A stretch of DNA of 64,000 nt from Clostridia bacterium (GTDB lineage Bacteria > Bacillota > Clostridia > UBA1381), in assembly GCA_017443895.1 (NCBI GenBank), contig JAFSXU010000043.1, positions 24,443 through 88,442 of the forward strand, read 5' to 3'. Shown piece after piece: positions 24,501 to 33,167 of this stretch. Position 1 is the first letter of the stretch, and the number at the start of each line of letters is the position of its first letter. The notes beneath the pieces were generated by a model that saw only the letters and a list, made by a program, of their open reading frames with translations, made no database searches and was not told the DNA's origin. The translations under genes and the position numbers were made by a program.

Positions 24501-25118
24501 TTATCTGTTTTTTAAATAATCAACCAGCATCATTGCTGCCTTTTCTATTCCGAGCGTTTCGGTATTAAGGCAAATATCGTAGTTTTCCATAATGCCCCAA
24601 TCACCGTCAGAATAGTAATCATAATATGTACGGCGCTGTTTGTCCGTCTTTATTACCTTTTCGCGTGCCTTTGAAGGTGAAAGCTCCGGATATGCCTCCA
24701 TTACCCGCTTTACTCTGTAGTCAAGGCTACCGTATACAAATACCGAGCAGACATCAACGCCCTCAACATCTCTTAAAACATAGTCCGCACATCTGCCGAC
24801 AATTACACATGAGCCCTGCTTTGCAAGCTCCTTTATTACCTCCGACTGCGCAATGAACAGCTTGTCATTTACAGGCATTTCATAATGCATCGGTGCGCCA
24901 CTCATTGTATAATTTCCGTTTACCAGTGAATAAAGAAAGCTGCTTGTTGCCTTTTCGTCAATTTCACGCACTGCCTCGGTACTGATATTACCCTTGTTTG
25001 CAGCCATATCCACCAGCTCCTTATTGTAGAACGGGATACCCAATTCTTCTGCAACAATCTTGCCTACATCCTTACCTGCACTGCCATACTGACGACCTAT
25101 AGTAACTACCAATGACAT
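24501..25118 (-). CDS. Cytidylate-kinase-like P-loop protein
   Basis: This 205-residue protein starts with VVTIGRQYGSAGKDVGKIVA, a variant P-loop seen in the cytidylate kinase-like family. It then has IPFYNKELV and a CVIVGRCADYVLRD segment. The family is common in anaerobes and often sits away from true cmk; its substrate is not established. GGGGAGG precedes the ATG, and a 17-spaced promoter (25170-25198) lies just upstream, so it probably starts a unit with uppP. Confidence 0.82.
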   Translation of the reverse strand: MSLVVTIGRQYGSAGKDVGKIVAEELGIPFYNKELVDMAANKGNISTEAVREIDEKATSSFLYSLVNGNYTMSGAPMHYEMPVNDKLFIAQSEVIKELAKQGSCVIVGRCADYVLRDVEGVDVCSVFVYGSLDYRVKRVMEAYPELSPSKAREKVIKTDKQRRTYYDYYSDGDWGIMENYDICLNTETLGIEKAAMMLVDYLKNR

Positions 25119-25169
25119 ATAAACCTCCCCTTTCCTTCAGTTCATCGCCAATCTCTTATGTATACTACT

Positions 25170-25198
25170 ATTATAACCTTATTTTACCCCAATTGCAA
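25170..25198 (-). promoter_or_regulatory. Promoter of the kinase-uppP unit
   Basis: TTGCAA (25193-25198) and TATAAT (25170-25175) on the minus strand have a 17-base spacer, 52 bases before the start codon and just after the lytic transglycosylase stop. Confidence 0.68.
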
Positions 25199-25205
25199 GT
25201 TTAAT

Positions 25206-25751
25206 TTATCTGCCGTAGATTTTTCTGTAATTTTCCCAATACCCACGCACTTTTTTTACATATGCACGGGTTTCGGGAAAAGGTATACTGTAAAGCTCAA
25301 CTCCGTCCGTGCTGTATTCGGGGTTTTTTAGCCACTCGTCAACATTTCCCATTCCGCCGTTGTATGCGGCAAGCGCCGTATCAATATTACCGTAATGGTC
25401 AATAAGATACCTTAAATAATGACAGCCTATCATTATATTTGTCTGCGGATCGGTGTAATCATAATTATTAAGTCCCATCTGCTTTGCATTCCACGCCGCT
25501 GTATCGGAGGTAAGCTGCATAAGTCCCACCGCATAGTCAGACTCCGCCTCGGGTACAAAATTACTCTCCTGCTTTATAACCCCCATTACCAAAAACGGAT
25601 CAAGCTTATACTTATGCGCATATTTAACTATGTATTCACTGTACGCAACAGGATATGTTGTTCTTATGCCTACATCATAGCCTGTTCGTACCGCCATAAA
25701 TCCAAGCACTATACAAAGTGCAATAAGGAATATTTTAGCTATCTTGCTCAA
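25206..25751 (-). CDS. Lytic murein transglycosylase (Slt family)
   Basis: This protein of about 181 residues has one N-terminal membrane anchor and a lysozyme-like domain. MGVIKQESNF carries the catalytic Glu, and VGLMQLTSDTA and LAAYNGGMGNV complete the goose-lysozyme/Slt signature. It cleaves peptidoglycan glycan strands outside the membrane. The start is uncertain: a TTG at 25751 lies 9 bases after GAGG, while the longer TTG at 25766 has no clear site. It follows coaE directly. Confidence 0.9.
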   Translation of the reverse strand: MSKIAKIFLIALCIVLGFMAVRTGYDVGIRTTYPVAYSEYIVKYAHKYKLDPFLVMGVIKQESNFVPEAESDYAVGLMQLTSDTAAWNAKQMGLNNYDYTDPQTNIMIGCHYLRYLIDHYGNIDTALAAYNGGMGNVDEWLKNPEYSTDGVELYSIPFPETRAYVKKVRGYWENYRKIYGR

Positions 25752-25770
25752 AGTCCAATACCTCAAATTT

Positions 25771-26364
25771 TTATCGCTCGTTTTGTATATCCGTGCAGAC
25801 CTTCTTTACTTTGTCTTTAAGCTCATCAAATCCGCCGTTATTTTCGATAATATAATCCGCACGCTCCCGATAAAATTTGCTGTCGGGCTGTGATGAAAGC
25901 CTTTTTTTAGCATCGGTATCGCTTAGATTATCCCTTGCCTTTATACGGTTAAGCCGTGTGTCATAATCTGCATCAACTATCACCGTAAATTCGCAAAGCT
26001 TTTCAATCTCGCTCCCCAAAATTACCGCACCGTCTATTCCTACATATTCAAAGTCACTGATACTTGCAAGCATTCTCTTTATTTCAAGCAAAATATAATG
26101 GTGCGTTATACTGTTGAGGGATTTTAGCTTTGACTCGTTTCCAAATACAAGCTTGCCTAATTTCTTTCTGTTAAGGCTCTCGTCCTCGTTTATAATCTCT
26201 GTTCCGAATGTTGCAACAAGCTCGTCAAAGCACTGTGTGCCATGATTTGTTACCTTATGCCCAACCTTATCTGCATCAATGATATAAAACCCGTTCTCCT
26301 GCATAAGTCTTGCTACATTTGTTTTTCCTACTCCGCTGCCGCCTGTCAGTGCAAAAACCTTCAT
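25771..26364 (-). CDS. coaE: Dephospho-CoA kinase
   Basis: This 197-residue P-loop kinase adds the 3' phosphate to dephospho-CoA in the last step of coenzyme A synthesis. Seen are FALTGGSGVGKTNVA at the N-terminus, the DADKVGH motif and ARDNLSDTDAKKRLSSQ in the lid. The ATG at 26364 follows AGAGGTG; a GTG three codons upstream is less likely. It lies 35 bases after ung and just before the lytic transglycosylase. Confidence 0.93.
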   Translation of the reverse strand: MKVFALTGGSGVGKTNVARLMQENGFYIIDADKVGHKVTNHGTQCFDELVATFGTEIINEDESLNRKKLGKLVFGNESKLKSLNSITHHYILLEIKRMLASISDFEYVGIDGAVILGSEIEKLCEFTVIVDADYDTRLNRIKARDNLSDTDAKKRLSSQPDSKFYRERADYIIENNGGFDELKDKVKKVCTDIQNER

Positions 26365-26399
26365 AAATATCACCTCTTTTATTTCAAAAATTTTTTGTC

Positions 26400-27074
26400 T
26401 TAAATGTTTTCAATCTGCCAATCTATAGGTGTTTTTCCCAATCTCTTTAAAAGGCTGTTAGCTTTTTTAAAATGTCCGCACCCCATAAACCCACGGTGCG
26501 CCGATAACGGGCTTGGGTGTGCGGCGGTTAAGATATAATGCTGTGGATTTGTAATAAACTCCTGCTTTTCCTTTGCATTTGCACCCCACAGCATAAATAT
26601 TATTCCTTCTTCTCTTTCGTTCAGCTTTTGTACAACGGTATTTGTAAAAATCTCCCAGCCCTTGTTCCTGTGCGAATTTGCCATACCGTCACGCACGGTT
26701 AAAGATGAATTTAAGAGCAATACCCCCTGCTGTGCCCATTTTTTAAGGTATCCGTTATTTGGAATGTATGTACCAAGCTCGGCCTGCAGCTCTTTATACA
26801 TATTCATAAGTGACGGCGGAATTTTAACACCTTTTTGTACCGAAAATGCAAGTCCATGCGCCTGTCCCTCTTCATGGTATGGGTCCTGCCCCAAAATCAC
26901 TACCTTTGTATCACTGTACGATGTCCATTTAAGCGCATTAAAAATATCGTACATATCGGGATGTATCTTATGCGTACTGTATTCCGATTTCAAAAACAGG
27001 CGGAGCTTTAAATAGTAGTCCTTTGAAAACTCGTCCTTTAAAATTTCGTCCCAATCATTACCTATACAAACCAT
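26400..27074 (-). CDS. ung: Uracil-DNA glycosylase
   Basis: This 224-residue family 1 enzyme removes uracil from DNA. The water-activating motif [18 protein letters not shown], the LLLNSSLTV block and the [11 protein letters not shown] loop are all present. GAGG precedes the ATG, and a promoter (27116-27144) lies 42 bases upstream. It heads an ung-coaE-transglycosylase run. Confidence 0.97.
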   Translation of the reverse strand: MVCIGNDWDEILKDEFSKDYYLKLRLFLKSEYSTHKIHPDMYDIFNALKWTSYSDTKVVILGQDPYHEEGQAHGLAFSVQKGVKIPPSLMNMYKELQAELGTYIPNNGYLKKWAQQGVLLLNSSLTVRDGMANSHRNKGWEIFTNTVVQKLNEREEGIIFMLWGANAKEKQEFITNPQHYILTAAHPSPLSAHRGFMGCGHFKKANSLLKRLGKTPIDWQIENI

Positions 27075-27115
27075 AACTTAAACCTCAAAAATATATAGTC
27101 CCTCATAATACTATT

Positions 27116-27144
27116 ATTATAACAAAAAATCAATAAAAATGCAA
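27116..27144 (-). promoter_or_regulatory. ung promoter
   Basis: TTGCAT (27139-27144) and TATAAT (27116-27121) on the minus strand are separated by 17 bases. Confidence 0.68.
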
Positions 27145-27175
27145 ACTTTATTAAATTTTTATATTTTGCGCACAA

Positions 27176-27199
27176 AAAATGAGGCATCAGCCTCATTTT
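27176..27199 (-). terminator. Terminator of the LysR regulator gene
   Basis: AAAATGAGGC pairs with GCCTCATTTT around a four-base loop, followed by TTTG on the minus strand. The stem overlaps the last codons of the regulator gene. Confidence 0.8.
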
Positions 27200-28110
27200 G
27201 CATCTAAATATTTTTTTATTTCTTCTATATAATTTTCGCCCGTATTACTTATAATGCTGTTCCTCTTTACTATATAGCCAATCTCCATAACGGGATTTTT
27301 ATTATCCGCATCGGCTCTAAACGGCACGGCAACATAGTCGCTTCCGTTTAGTTCCTCGCATATTATCCCGGAACACAGTGTATAGCCGTTAAGTCCGACC
27401 ATCAGATTTAGCATGGTTGCACGGTCGGTTGCCTTTATAACTCTTGTATACTCGTTTTCTGATAATATTTCCTCCGCAAGATAAAACGACTCCTCCCCCT
27501 GCTCAAATGACAGACAGGGATAATCCTTTAGCATATCAAAGGTTATATATTCCGCATTTGCCAAAGGGTGTCCTTTATAAATATACACATATGCGTTACA
27601 TTCTATGAGCTTATGAAAATCAAGGTCGTTATCCCGCAAAAGCTTTTTTATAACATCCTTATTAAAATCGCTCATATATAAAATCCCAATCTCGCTCCTT
27701 AGAGTACCGACATCGGTTATTACATTTTTTGTCCTTGTTTCCCGTATTGCAAACTCATATTCGGCGGTGTCGTATTTTTTTACCATTTCAACAAATGCCT
27801 TTATCGCAAAAGAGTAATGCTGTGTTGAAACGCCGAATTTGCGTTTTAATTTTGAACCGTTACCGTATTTTTCTTCAAGTATCTCATACTGCCGGTAAAT
27901 CCGCTGGACATACTGCAAAAACTCCGCACCGTCGTTTGTTACGGTAACACCACGCTTTGAGCGTTTAAATATCGTTATTCCAAGCTCCTCCTCCATTGCA
28001 CGGACTGCTCCGGTAAGCGACGGCTGTGACACAAACAGTATATCCGCCGCCTTATTCATTGAGCCGCACTGTGCTATGGTTATGGCATAGCGCATCTGCT
28101 GTAGGGTCAT
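27193..28110 (-). CDS. LysR-family transcriptional regulator
   Basis: This 305-residue protein has an N-terminal winged helix-turn-helix (MRYAITIAQCGSMNKAADIL...SQPSLTGAVRAMEEELG) and an effector-binding domain (about 90-295). GGAGGTGG lies 5 bases before the ATG. It is divergent from a GH105 glycoside hydrolase, so it probably controls that gene in response to a sugar or uronate; this follows the usual LysR arrangement and is inferred. An interrupted dyad sits at 28138-28152. Confidence 0.92.
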   Translation of the reverse strand: MTLQQMRYAITIAQCGSMNKAADILFVSQPSLTGAVRAMEEELGITIFKRSKRGVTVTNDGAEFLQYVQRIYRQYEILEEKYGNGSKLKRKFGVSTQHYSFAIKAFVEMVKKYDTAEYEFAIRETRTKNVITDVGTLRSEIGILYMSDFNKDVIKKLLRDNDLDFHKLIECNAYVYIYKGHPLANAEYITFDMLKDYPCLSFEQGEESFYLAEEILSENEYTRVIKATDRATMLNLMVGLNGYTLCSGIICEELNGSDYVAVPFRADADNKNPVMEIGYIVKRNSIISNTGENYIEEIKKYLDAK

Positions 28111-28137
28111 CAGACCACCTCCAATATAGTTGCAGTT

Positions 28138-28152
28138 AACTTAATATAAGTT
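28138..28152. promoter_or_regulatory. Candidate LysR operator
   Basis: The perfect inverted repeat AACTTAATATAAGTT, containing the T-N11-A pattern of LysR sites, lies 28 bases upstream of the regulator ATG. It is about 105-110 bases before the predicted start of the divergent GH105 transcript. Confidence 0.5.
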
Positions 28153-28218
28153 TTATCATATATTTCAAAAACTGTCAACATAATTTGTTTTGTTTTGTGC
28201 AATTTGAGCAAGTTTAAA

Positions 28219-28247
28219 TTGACTTTTTATGGATTTTAAGGTATAAT
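28219..28247 (+). promoter_or_regulatory. Promoter of the GH105 gene
   Basis: TTGACT (28219-28224) and TATAAT (28242-28247) with a 17-base spacer, 38 bases before the ATG. Confidence 0.78.
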
Positions 28248-28285
28248 TATAATATGTATAATTATACGAAAAAGGAGAAAGTAAA

Positions 28286-30439
28286 ATGGGATATTATTTT
28301 GACGATTTAAAGAGCATTTATGCCTATGAGGGTACGGATGCCAAAGCTATTATAAACTCTTTGGCGCACCGCTATTTAGGTCAGAACCTTGAGCACGGTC
28401 TGTACTACAGAGCATACTGCAATGACGGTATTACAAGGGGCAAGGACTACCGCTATCATATTGACTTAAACAAGGTATATCCTGATGCTAAGCAGAAGGA
28501 CTGCGTATGGGCGTTTACCTCATACTATGCAAATTCCGTGGGCGGTGCAGGCTTTGATGTAAACTGTTCGGGACCTATGGTAATGTATCTAAACGGCGAG
28601 GTTATATATAAATCAGATATATTCAAGGAGAGATATTCAGAAATTCCTACCCGTGTTGATTTTAAATGGGCAGAGGGCTGGAACGACTTATGGATTTGCT
28701 TTAAGAAAACAAAGGCAGGCTTTGGCGGTGATTTCGGACCATGGCTTGGTAAATGGGATGTATATACTCTTATGCCGACCGCAGAGCGCTCAGGTCAAGA
28801 GGGCTGGGTATTTACAGAGATAGTTCCCGATGACTATGTGCCGAACTTTGAGCGTGGTATGAGCGAAAAGGATTTTGATAAAAAGCTCTATCCGACAAAG
28901 GACTGGTCAGATACGGAAATGAGCTTCGGACAGCTTAAAAGAATTTACGGCACTCCCGAAAACAAATATGCCGTTGGCTGGACAAAGGGATTTTTCAATG
29001 ACATCGAAAACACAACATACACATTTACCATTGACACCCTTACAAGCGCAACCGTATACTTAAACCGCAAAGAGGTATATACTGCAAATGCAGGAAAATC
29101 GGAATTTAAGCTTGATATTCCGTTCGGTACATATGATATTCATGTAAAGGCAAAAAGCGGTGCCGACTGGGGCTTTACGCTAAAGTGCGACAGAGTGGAA
29201 TTTGTAAGCGCGGCAAGAGTTAAGGGTGCGCCCGATGCGTGGATGTACATAGGTCCTTTTGATTTGGATTTTAACTTCCCTTGGGATATAGCATCTGATA
29301 TGCACCATGTTATAGGTGAACCTAAAACTTATTGGAAGCTTGACGCTCCAAAAACTTCTGTAAGACCTTATAACGAAAACACATTATTCGGACGCTGGAA
29401 TTATCCGCTCGGTGTTACGATGTACGGCCTTTTACATACGGCTCTGATAACTGAAAATGAGGATTTAAAGAAATACTTAAAAGACCATGTACAGCTTTGC
29501 TGTGATACGCTTGAATATGCGCTTTGGGATAAGGAGCAATACGGTGGCGCAACCGCAATACACAATCTTTTAACTTCTATCGACTCGCTTGATGACTGTG
29601 GCTCATTCGCATCAATGATGCTTGAAGTACACAAGTATTTAGGTCTTGATAATGTTAAGTTTGTGGCAGACTATGTAGGTGATTACATCTATAACAAGCA
29701 GGACAGATTACCGTCAGGCGCTTTCTACCGTAAGGATATGATGCATTCATTCCACAACCAGACAATGTGGGCAGACGATTTATATATGAGTGTTCCGTTC
29801 CTTACAAGGTACTATGAATTTACAGGCGATATTAAGTACGCAGACGATGCAGCAAACCAGTTCCTTGCGTTCAAGGATATGCTCTATATGGAGGATCAGC
29901 ATATAATGTCGCATGTATATGACTTTAAATATAATTCAATGACAGGTGTGCCTTGGGGCAGAGGTAACGGCTGGGTTGTATTCTCCATGACCGAGCTTTT
30001 GGAAAAGTTACCCGAGGATCATCCGAAGCGTCCTGCATTATTGGAGTTTTTAAACGAGCTTTGCAGTGCATATGTTGACCTTCAAGACGATAAGGGAATG
30101 TGGCATCAGGTTATAACAGACCACGAATCATATCCCGAAACATCCTGTACATCAATGTTTATATATGCTTTTTCAAGGGGTGTACGCTTTGGCTGGTTAA
30201 AGGAGCCTGCAAAATATGTAAAAGCTATTTTCAAGGGCTGGGAGGCTCTTGCAAAAACATCAGTTGACGGCGCAGGCAATGTTTACGGTGTATGCCGAGG
30301 CAGTGAGTTCTCATTCATACCCGATTATTATAAGTATGAGCTTGGCTGGAATCTTAACGATACTCACGGAACAGGTATTGTAATGCTTGCAGGTATTGAG
30401 GTTATAAGAATTACGGATTATCTGAATTCTAAAAACTAA
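28286..30439 (+). CDS. Glycoside hydrolase family 105-like unsaturated rhamnogalacturonyl hydrolase
   Basis: This 717-residue protein has a C-terminal alpha/alpha barrel (about 350-710) with the GH88/GH105 hallmarks: MWADDLYMSVPFL (catalytic Asp497/498), GRGNGW (558-563) and LDDCGS. The N-terminal 310 residues are beta-rich with NGEVIYKS and look like carbohydrate-binding or lid domains, making it about twice the usual length. No signal peptide is visible, so it should act in the cytoplasm on unsaturated galacturonyl-rhamnose oligosaccharides from pectin lyases. AAAGGAG precedes the ATG. The exact substrate is inferred. Confidence 0.85.
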   Translation: MGYYFDDLKSIYAYEGTDAKAIINSLAHRYLGQNLEHGLYYRAYCNDGITRGKDYRYHIDLNKVYPDAKQKDCVWAFTSYYANSVGGAGFDVNCSGPMVMYLNGEVIYKSDIFKERYSEIPTRVDFKWAEGWNDLWICFKKTKAGFGGDFGPWLGKWDVYTLMPTAERSGQEGWVFTEIVPDDYVPNFERGMSEKDFDKKLYPTKDWSDTEMSFGQLKRIYGTPENKYAVGWTKGFFNDIENTTYTFTIDTLTSATVYLNRKEVYTANAGKSEFKLDIPFGTYDIHVKAKSGADWGFTLKCDRVEFVSAARVKGAPDAWMYIGPFDLDFNFPWDIASDMHHVIGEPKTYWKLDAPKTSVRPYNENTLFGRWNYPLGVTMYGLLHTALITENEDLKKYLKDHVQLCCDTLEYALWDKEQYGGATAIHNLLTSIDSLDDCGSFASMMLEVHKYLGLDNVKFVADYVGDYIYNKQDRLPSGAFYRKDMMHSFHNQTMWADDLYMSVPFLTRYYEFTGDIKYADDAANQFLAFKDMLYMEDQHIMSHVYDFKYNSMTGVPWGRGNGWVVFSMTELLEKLPEDHPKRPALLEFLNELCSAYVDLQDDKGMWHQVITDHESYPETSCTSMFIYAFSRGVRFGWLKEPAKYVKAIFKGWEALAKTSVDGAGNVYGVCRGSEFSFIPDYYKYELGWNLNDTHGTGIVMLAGIEVIRITDYLNSKN

Positions 30440-30446
30440 GTATTTT

Positions 30447-30477
30447 AAAAGGTGTTGTCTTTTGACAGCACCTTTTT
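30447..30477 (+). terminator. Terminator of the GH105 gene
   Basis: AAAGGTGTTGTC pairs with GACAGCACCTTT (one G-T pair) around TTTT, followed by a T run. Confidence 0.85.
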
Positions 30478-30487
30478 TGTATGTGCG

Positions 30488-30788
30488 TAAATTTTGGTTT
30501 ATGGTACGAATAATGGTATCGAAATTTGTAGGGGAGGGTTTCCATGCCCTCCCGTTCCCAATATGCGTTATCGGAGATACGGGCAGGCGCAGAGACCTGC
30601 CCCTACGACCATACCAATTTACGATTTTGCAATGGTACGCTAAACCAAAATTTACCGAAAAGTAGGGGCGGATATTATCCGCCCGTTTATACCGTATAAT
30701 ATACCGATAACAGCGGGCGGCTGATAGCCGCCCCTACAAATCCATACCCATTTACCATAACCTAATTGGTACCATAAACCAAAATTTA
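30488..30788. mobile_element. Miniature inverted-repeat element, copy A (301 bp, composite)
   Basis: The ends are perfect 20-bp inverted repeats (TAAATTTTGGTTTATGGTAC and its complement at 30769-30788). An internal end (CGCTAAACCAAAATTTA type, closing at 30654) shows that two units lie side by side. The core holds GC-rich palindromes such as GTAGGGGCGGAT...GCCGCCCCTAC and shares blocks with copies B and C. It has no coding capacity. It fills the 359-base gap between convergent genes, just after a terminator. Confidence 0.75.
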
Positions 30789-30798
30789 TCGTTCAACA

Positions 30799-31125
30799 TT
30801 ATTCGTTTATGTGGATCAATACCTGCTCTATGATTGTTTTTACATGTTCATCATCAAGCGAATATATAGTCTGTTTCCCGTCACGGCGGAACTTAACCAG
30901 TCTTGCCTGTTTTAAGGTTCTTAACTGATGCGAAACGGCAGACGGGCTCATTGATATTTGATCGCAGATCTCCCCCACGCTCAGCTCCGTGTCAAACAAT
31001 GCCCACAATATTTTTATCCTTGTACTGTCACTGAAAACCTTAAACACCTCTGACAAGTCCTGAAACATTTTGTCATCGGGCAAAACAGTCTTTAGTTTTT
31101 CAAAAATATCTATATCCTTACCCAT
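30799..31125 (-). CDS. ArsR/SmtB-family metal-sensing repressor (zinc-type site)
   Basis: This 108-residue winged-helix repressor has SVGEICDQISMSPSAVSHQLRTLKQARLV as its recognition unit. Its last helix contains Asp92-x-His94 and His105-x2-Glu108, the exact spacing of the alpha-5 site of SmtB (D104, H106, H117, E120), which binds Zn(II) across the dimer. The alpha-3N cysteines of CadC/ArsR are missing. It should bind DNA when metal is low. It lies 20 bases downstream of mgtE in the same direction, so metal-dependent control of that unit is plausible. Confidence 0.9.
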   Translation of the reverse strand: MGKDIDIFEKLKTVLPDDKMFQDLSEVFKVFSDSTRIKILWALFDTELSVGEICDQISMSPSAVSHQLRTLKQARLVKFRRDGKQTIYSLDDEHVKTIIEQVLIHINE

Positions 31126-31145
31126 TTTTTGTCCTCTACCGTAAT

Positions 31146-32489
31146 TTAACCTATATTAAAAAACTTAGTCGCTATTGAAAAATATATTATTATAGAACCT
31201 GCGTCAACTATTGTCGTTATAAGCGGTGCCGCCATAACGGCAGGATCCATTTTAAGCCGTTTTGCAAGCATTGGGAGCATACAGCCTATCAGCTGGGACA
31301 TTACCACAGTTCCTATAATTGATAAGCTTACAACCAACGCCAGCGTATAGTCATGGTACTGAATAATTATCCGTATTGCGTTTACCGCGCCCAATACCGC
31401 ACTCATAAGTGCCGATACCCTCAGTTCTTTCCACAACACTTTAAAGAAATCCCTTAATTTTATATCGTCAACCGACATACCTCGTATAATAAGCGTTGCC
31501 GACTGTGAACCGCAGTTTCCGCCCGTACCCATAAGCATGGGTATAAACGATACCAAAATCGCCTCGGTTGCAAATGCCGCCTCATAATTTGCAATTATAT
31601 GCCCTGTTATTGCCGCGGAGAGCATAAGCACCAAAAGCCATATTATTCTGTTCCTTGCATGGTGTATATCCGACATTTTAAAATACGATTCTTCATGCGG
31701 TGCAATAGCCGCCATCATCTCGATATCCTCAGTTGTTTCCTCCTGCATAACATCAATCGCATCGTCAAATGTTACAATTCCCACAAGCCTCATCTCATCA
31801 TCAACAACGGGTATAGTAACAAGGTCGTATTTATTTACCGCCTTTGCAACATCCTCCTTATCATCATGCGTATGGACATACACATCGGTATTATCCATTA
31901 TATCCTTTATACGCTCGTCCTTATTTGAGAGGAGCAAGGTTTTTATGGAAATAAGACCTAAGAGCTTTCTGTCGTCCTTTGTTACAAAGCAGGTGTATAC
32001 CGTTTCTGCATCGGATATGACACGCCTTATACGCTTTATTGCCTCCTCAACCGTCATATTCGGGCGCAGACTGATATACTCTGTATTCATAAGACTTCCT
32101 GCGCTGTCCTCGGGATATTTTAAAATCTCGTTTATCATACGCCTTGTCTTTGGATCGGTATTTTTCAAAATACGCTTTACCACATTTGCAGGCATTTCCT
32201 CTACAATATCCGCCGCATCATCGACATACAGTTCATCAAACACTTCCTTGATTTCACTGTCGGAAAAGCCCTTTATCAAAAGTCCCTGCTGGTCGGTATC
32301 CATCATGGAAAAGGTTTCTGCCGCCACATCTTTTGGTAATAATCTAAAAAGTATCGGTATTTTCTCATCAGACATTTCGGCAAATATCTGAGCAATATCC
32401 GCCTCGTTCATTTCGCATAAGAAAGCTCTTAAATTCGAGTATTGCTTTAGCACAAGCATTGCTTCTATCTTTTCTATTGTTTCCTGCAC
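31146..32489 (-). CDS. mgtE: MgtE-family divalent cation transporter
   Basis: This 447-residue protein has the cytosolic N domain of helical repeats (about 1-130), two CBS domains (about 135-255) and five membrane helices (about 285-447) with the pore motif GTGGNCGSQSA. The family carries Mg2+ and is gated by Mg2+ binding to the N/CBS domains. I choose the GTG at 32489 because AGGAGGGG lies 7 bases before it; an ATG 13 codons upstream lies in the leader. A structured leader and a consensus promoter precede it and a zinc-type ArsR gene follows, so cations other than Mg2+ are possible. Confidence 0.92.
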   Translation of the reverse strand: MQETIEKIEAMLVLKQYSNLRAFLCEMNEADIAQIFAEMSDEKIPILFRLLPKDVAAETFSMMDTDQQGLLIKGFSDSEIKEVFDELYVDDAADIVEEMPANVVKRILKNTDPKTRRMINEILKYPEDSAGSLMNTEYISLRPNMTVEEAIKRIRRVISDAETVYTCFVTKDDRKLLGLISIKTLLLSNKDERIKDIMDNTDVYVHTHDDKEDVAKAVNKYDLVTIPVVDDEMRLVGIVTFDDAIDVMQEETTEDIEMMAAIAPHEESYFKMSDIHHARNRIIWLLVLMLSAAITGHIIANYEAAFATEAILVSFIPMLMGTGGNCGSQSATLIIRGMSVDDIKLRDFFKVLWKELRVSALMSAVLGAVNAIRIIIQYHDYTLALVVSLSIIGTVVMSQLIGCMLPMLAKRLKMDPAVMAAPLITTIVDAGSIIIYFSIATKFFNIG

Positions 32490-32494
32490 TAAAT

Positions 32495-32624
32495 ATCCCC
32501 TCCTATCCTGACATTGCCAACCTATCATATGCTTTCGGCAACTCGGCTGACGCCACTCATGGCGGCTGACGAGTCCTATTAACTTAGCTTGACAACATTG
32601 CCTCCTATGCTTATTTTTTCTTAC
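32495..32624 (-). ncRNA. Structured mgtE leader with mutually exclusive pairings (candidate riboswitch)
   Basis: The leader of about 130 nucleotides contains a hairpin with ACTCG/CGAGT and CGCC/GGCG helices separated by matching TCAGC segments. TTGCC next to it can pair with an upstream GGCAA (in AGGAGGCAATG) or with a downstream GGCAA (in GGTTGGCAATG) just before the ribosome site. That choice resembles a switch. I do not find the conserved core of the M-box Mg2+ riboswitch. The class is unassigned. Confidence 0.55.
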
Positions 32625-32629
32625 AGTTT

Positions 32630-32658
32630 ATTATATGTTTTTTTCACGCTTTAGTCAA
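32630..32658 (-). promoter_or_regulatory. mgtE promoter
   Basis: TTGACT (32653-32658) and TATAAT (32630-32635) on the minus strand with a 17-base spacer, about 140 bases before the GTG start. Confidence 0.8.
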
Positions 32659-32678
32659 GCGGATAAATTAAAATCCGC

Positions 32679-33101
32679 TTATTTTTTAATTCTTTTTATG
32701 TAGCCCAGATCCTCCATAAAACCGTTTATTGATACCGTCATAATATCTCCGCCCACAGGCTCATTATCCACACATATCACATTTGCATAAACAGTATCAT
32801 CAACTGCATACGGAAAATTTAAAACCTCGTATGTATACCGTATTGCACGCCTGCCCTCATACGGCAAAAGGTCTAAGCCTGCCTTAATTTGAAGTTTATT
32901 ATATTCTGTATATACATTATCAAACGGCAGAGGAATATTTATTTCCTCAACCTCTATGGGCCGTTTTTGAACTTCTACCCCGAACTTTGCTAAAAATTCA
33001 TGATTTGCTTTGTTTACGCTCTCGTCCGCAAACAAATAAAAGACCGTGCCAATTGTTGCAATTATCATAACCACTATCACATACAAAAACAAATTCCGCA
33101 T
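32679..33101 (-). CDS. DUF4830-type membrane-anchored protein
   Basis: This 140-residue protein has one N-terminal membrane helix. An exported domain follows, with FLAKFGVEV, IPLPFDNVYTEYNKLQIKAGLDLLPYEGRRAIRYTYEV and GGDIMTVSINGFMEDL, matching the DUF4830 family of clostridia. The function is unknown. The ATG at 33101 follows GAGGTG; a GTG three codons earlier is less likely. It is upstream of mgtE, separated by that gene's own promoter. Confidence 0.78.
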   Translation of the reverse strand: MRNLFLYVIVVMIIATIGTVFYLFADESVNKANHEFLAKFGVEVQKRPIEVEEINIPLPFDNVYTEYNKLQIKAGLDLLPYEGRRAIRYTYEVLNFPYAVDDTVYANVICVDNEPVGGDIMTVSINGFMEDLGYIKRIKK

Positions 33102-33167
33102 TTTTAGCACCTCATTTTTTGAAAATTTTTCCTGAATTATTTATATTCTCAATGTAAATACTAAATG

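Noticed and set aside
30488..30788. Small protein-coding frames within repeat copies
   Set aside because: Frames are not conserved between copies A, B and C and lack ribosome sites.
32555..32580. Hammerhead-like CTGACGAGTC on the plus strand
   Set aside because: No GAAA core or matching stems lie at the required positions, and it is antisense to the mgtE leader.
32495..32624. M-box magnesium riboswitch before mgtE
   Set aside because: The conserved M-box core segments are not seen; only the gene context fits.
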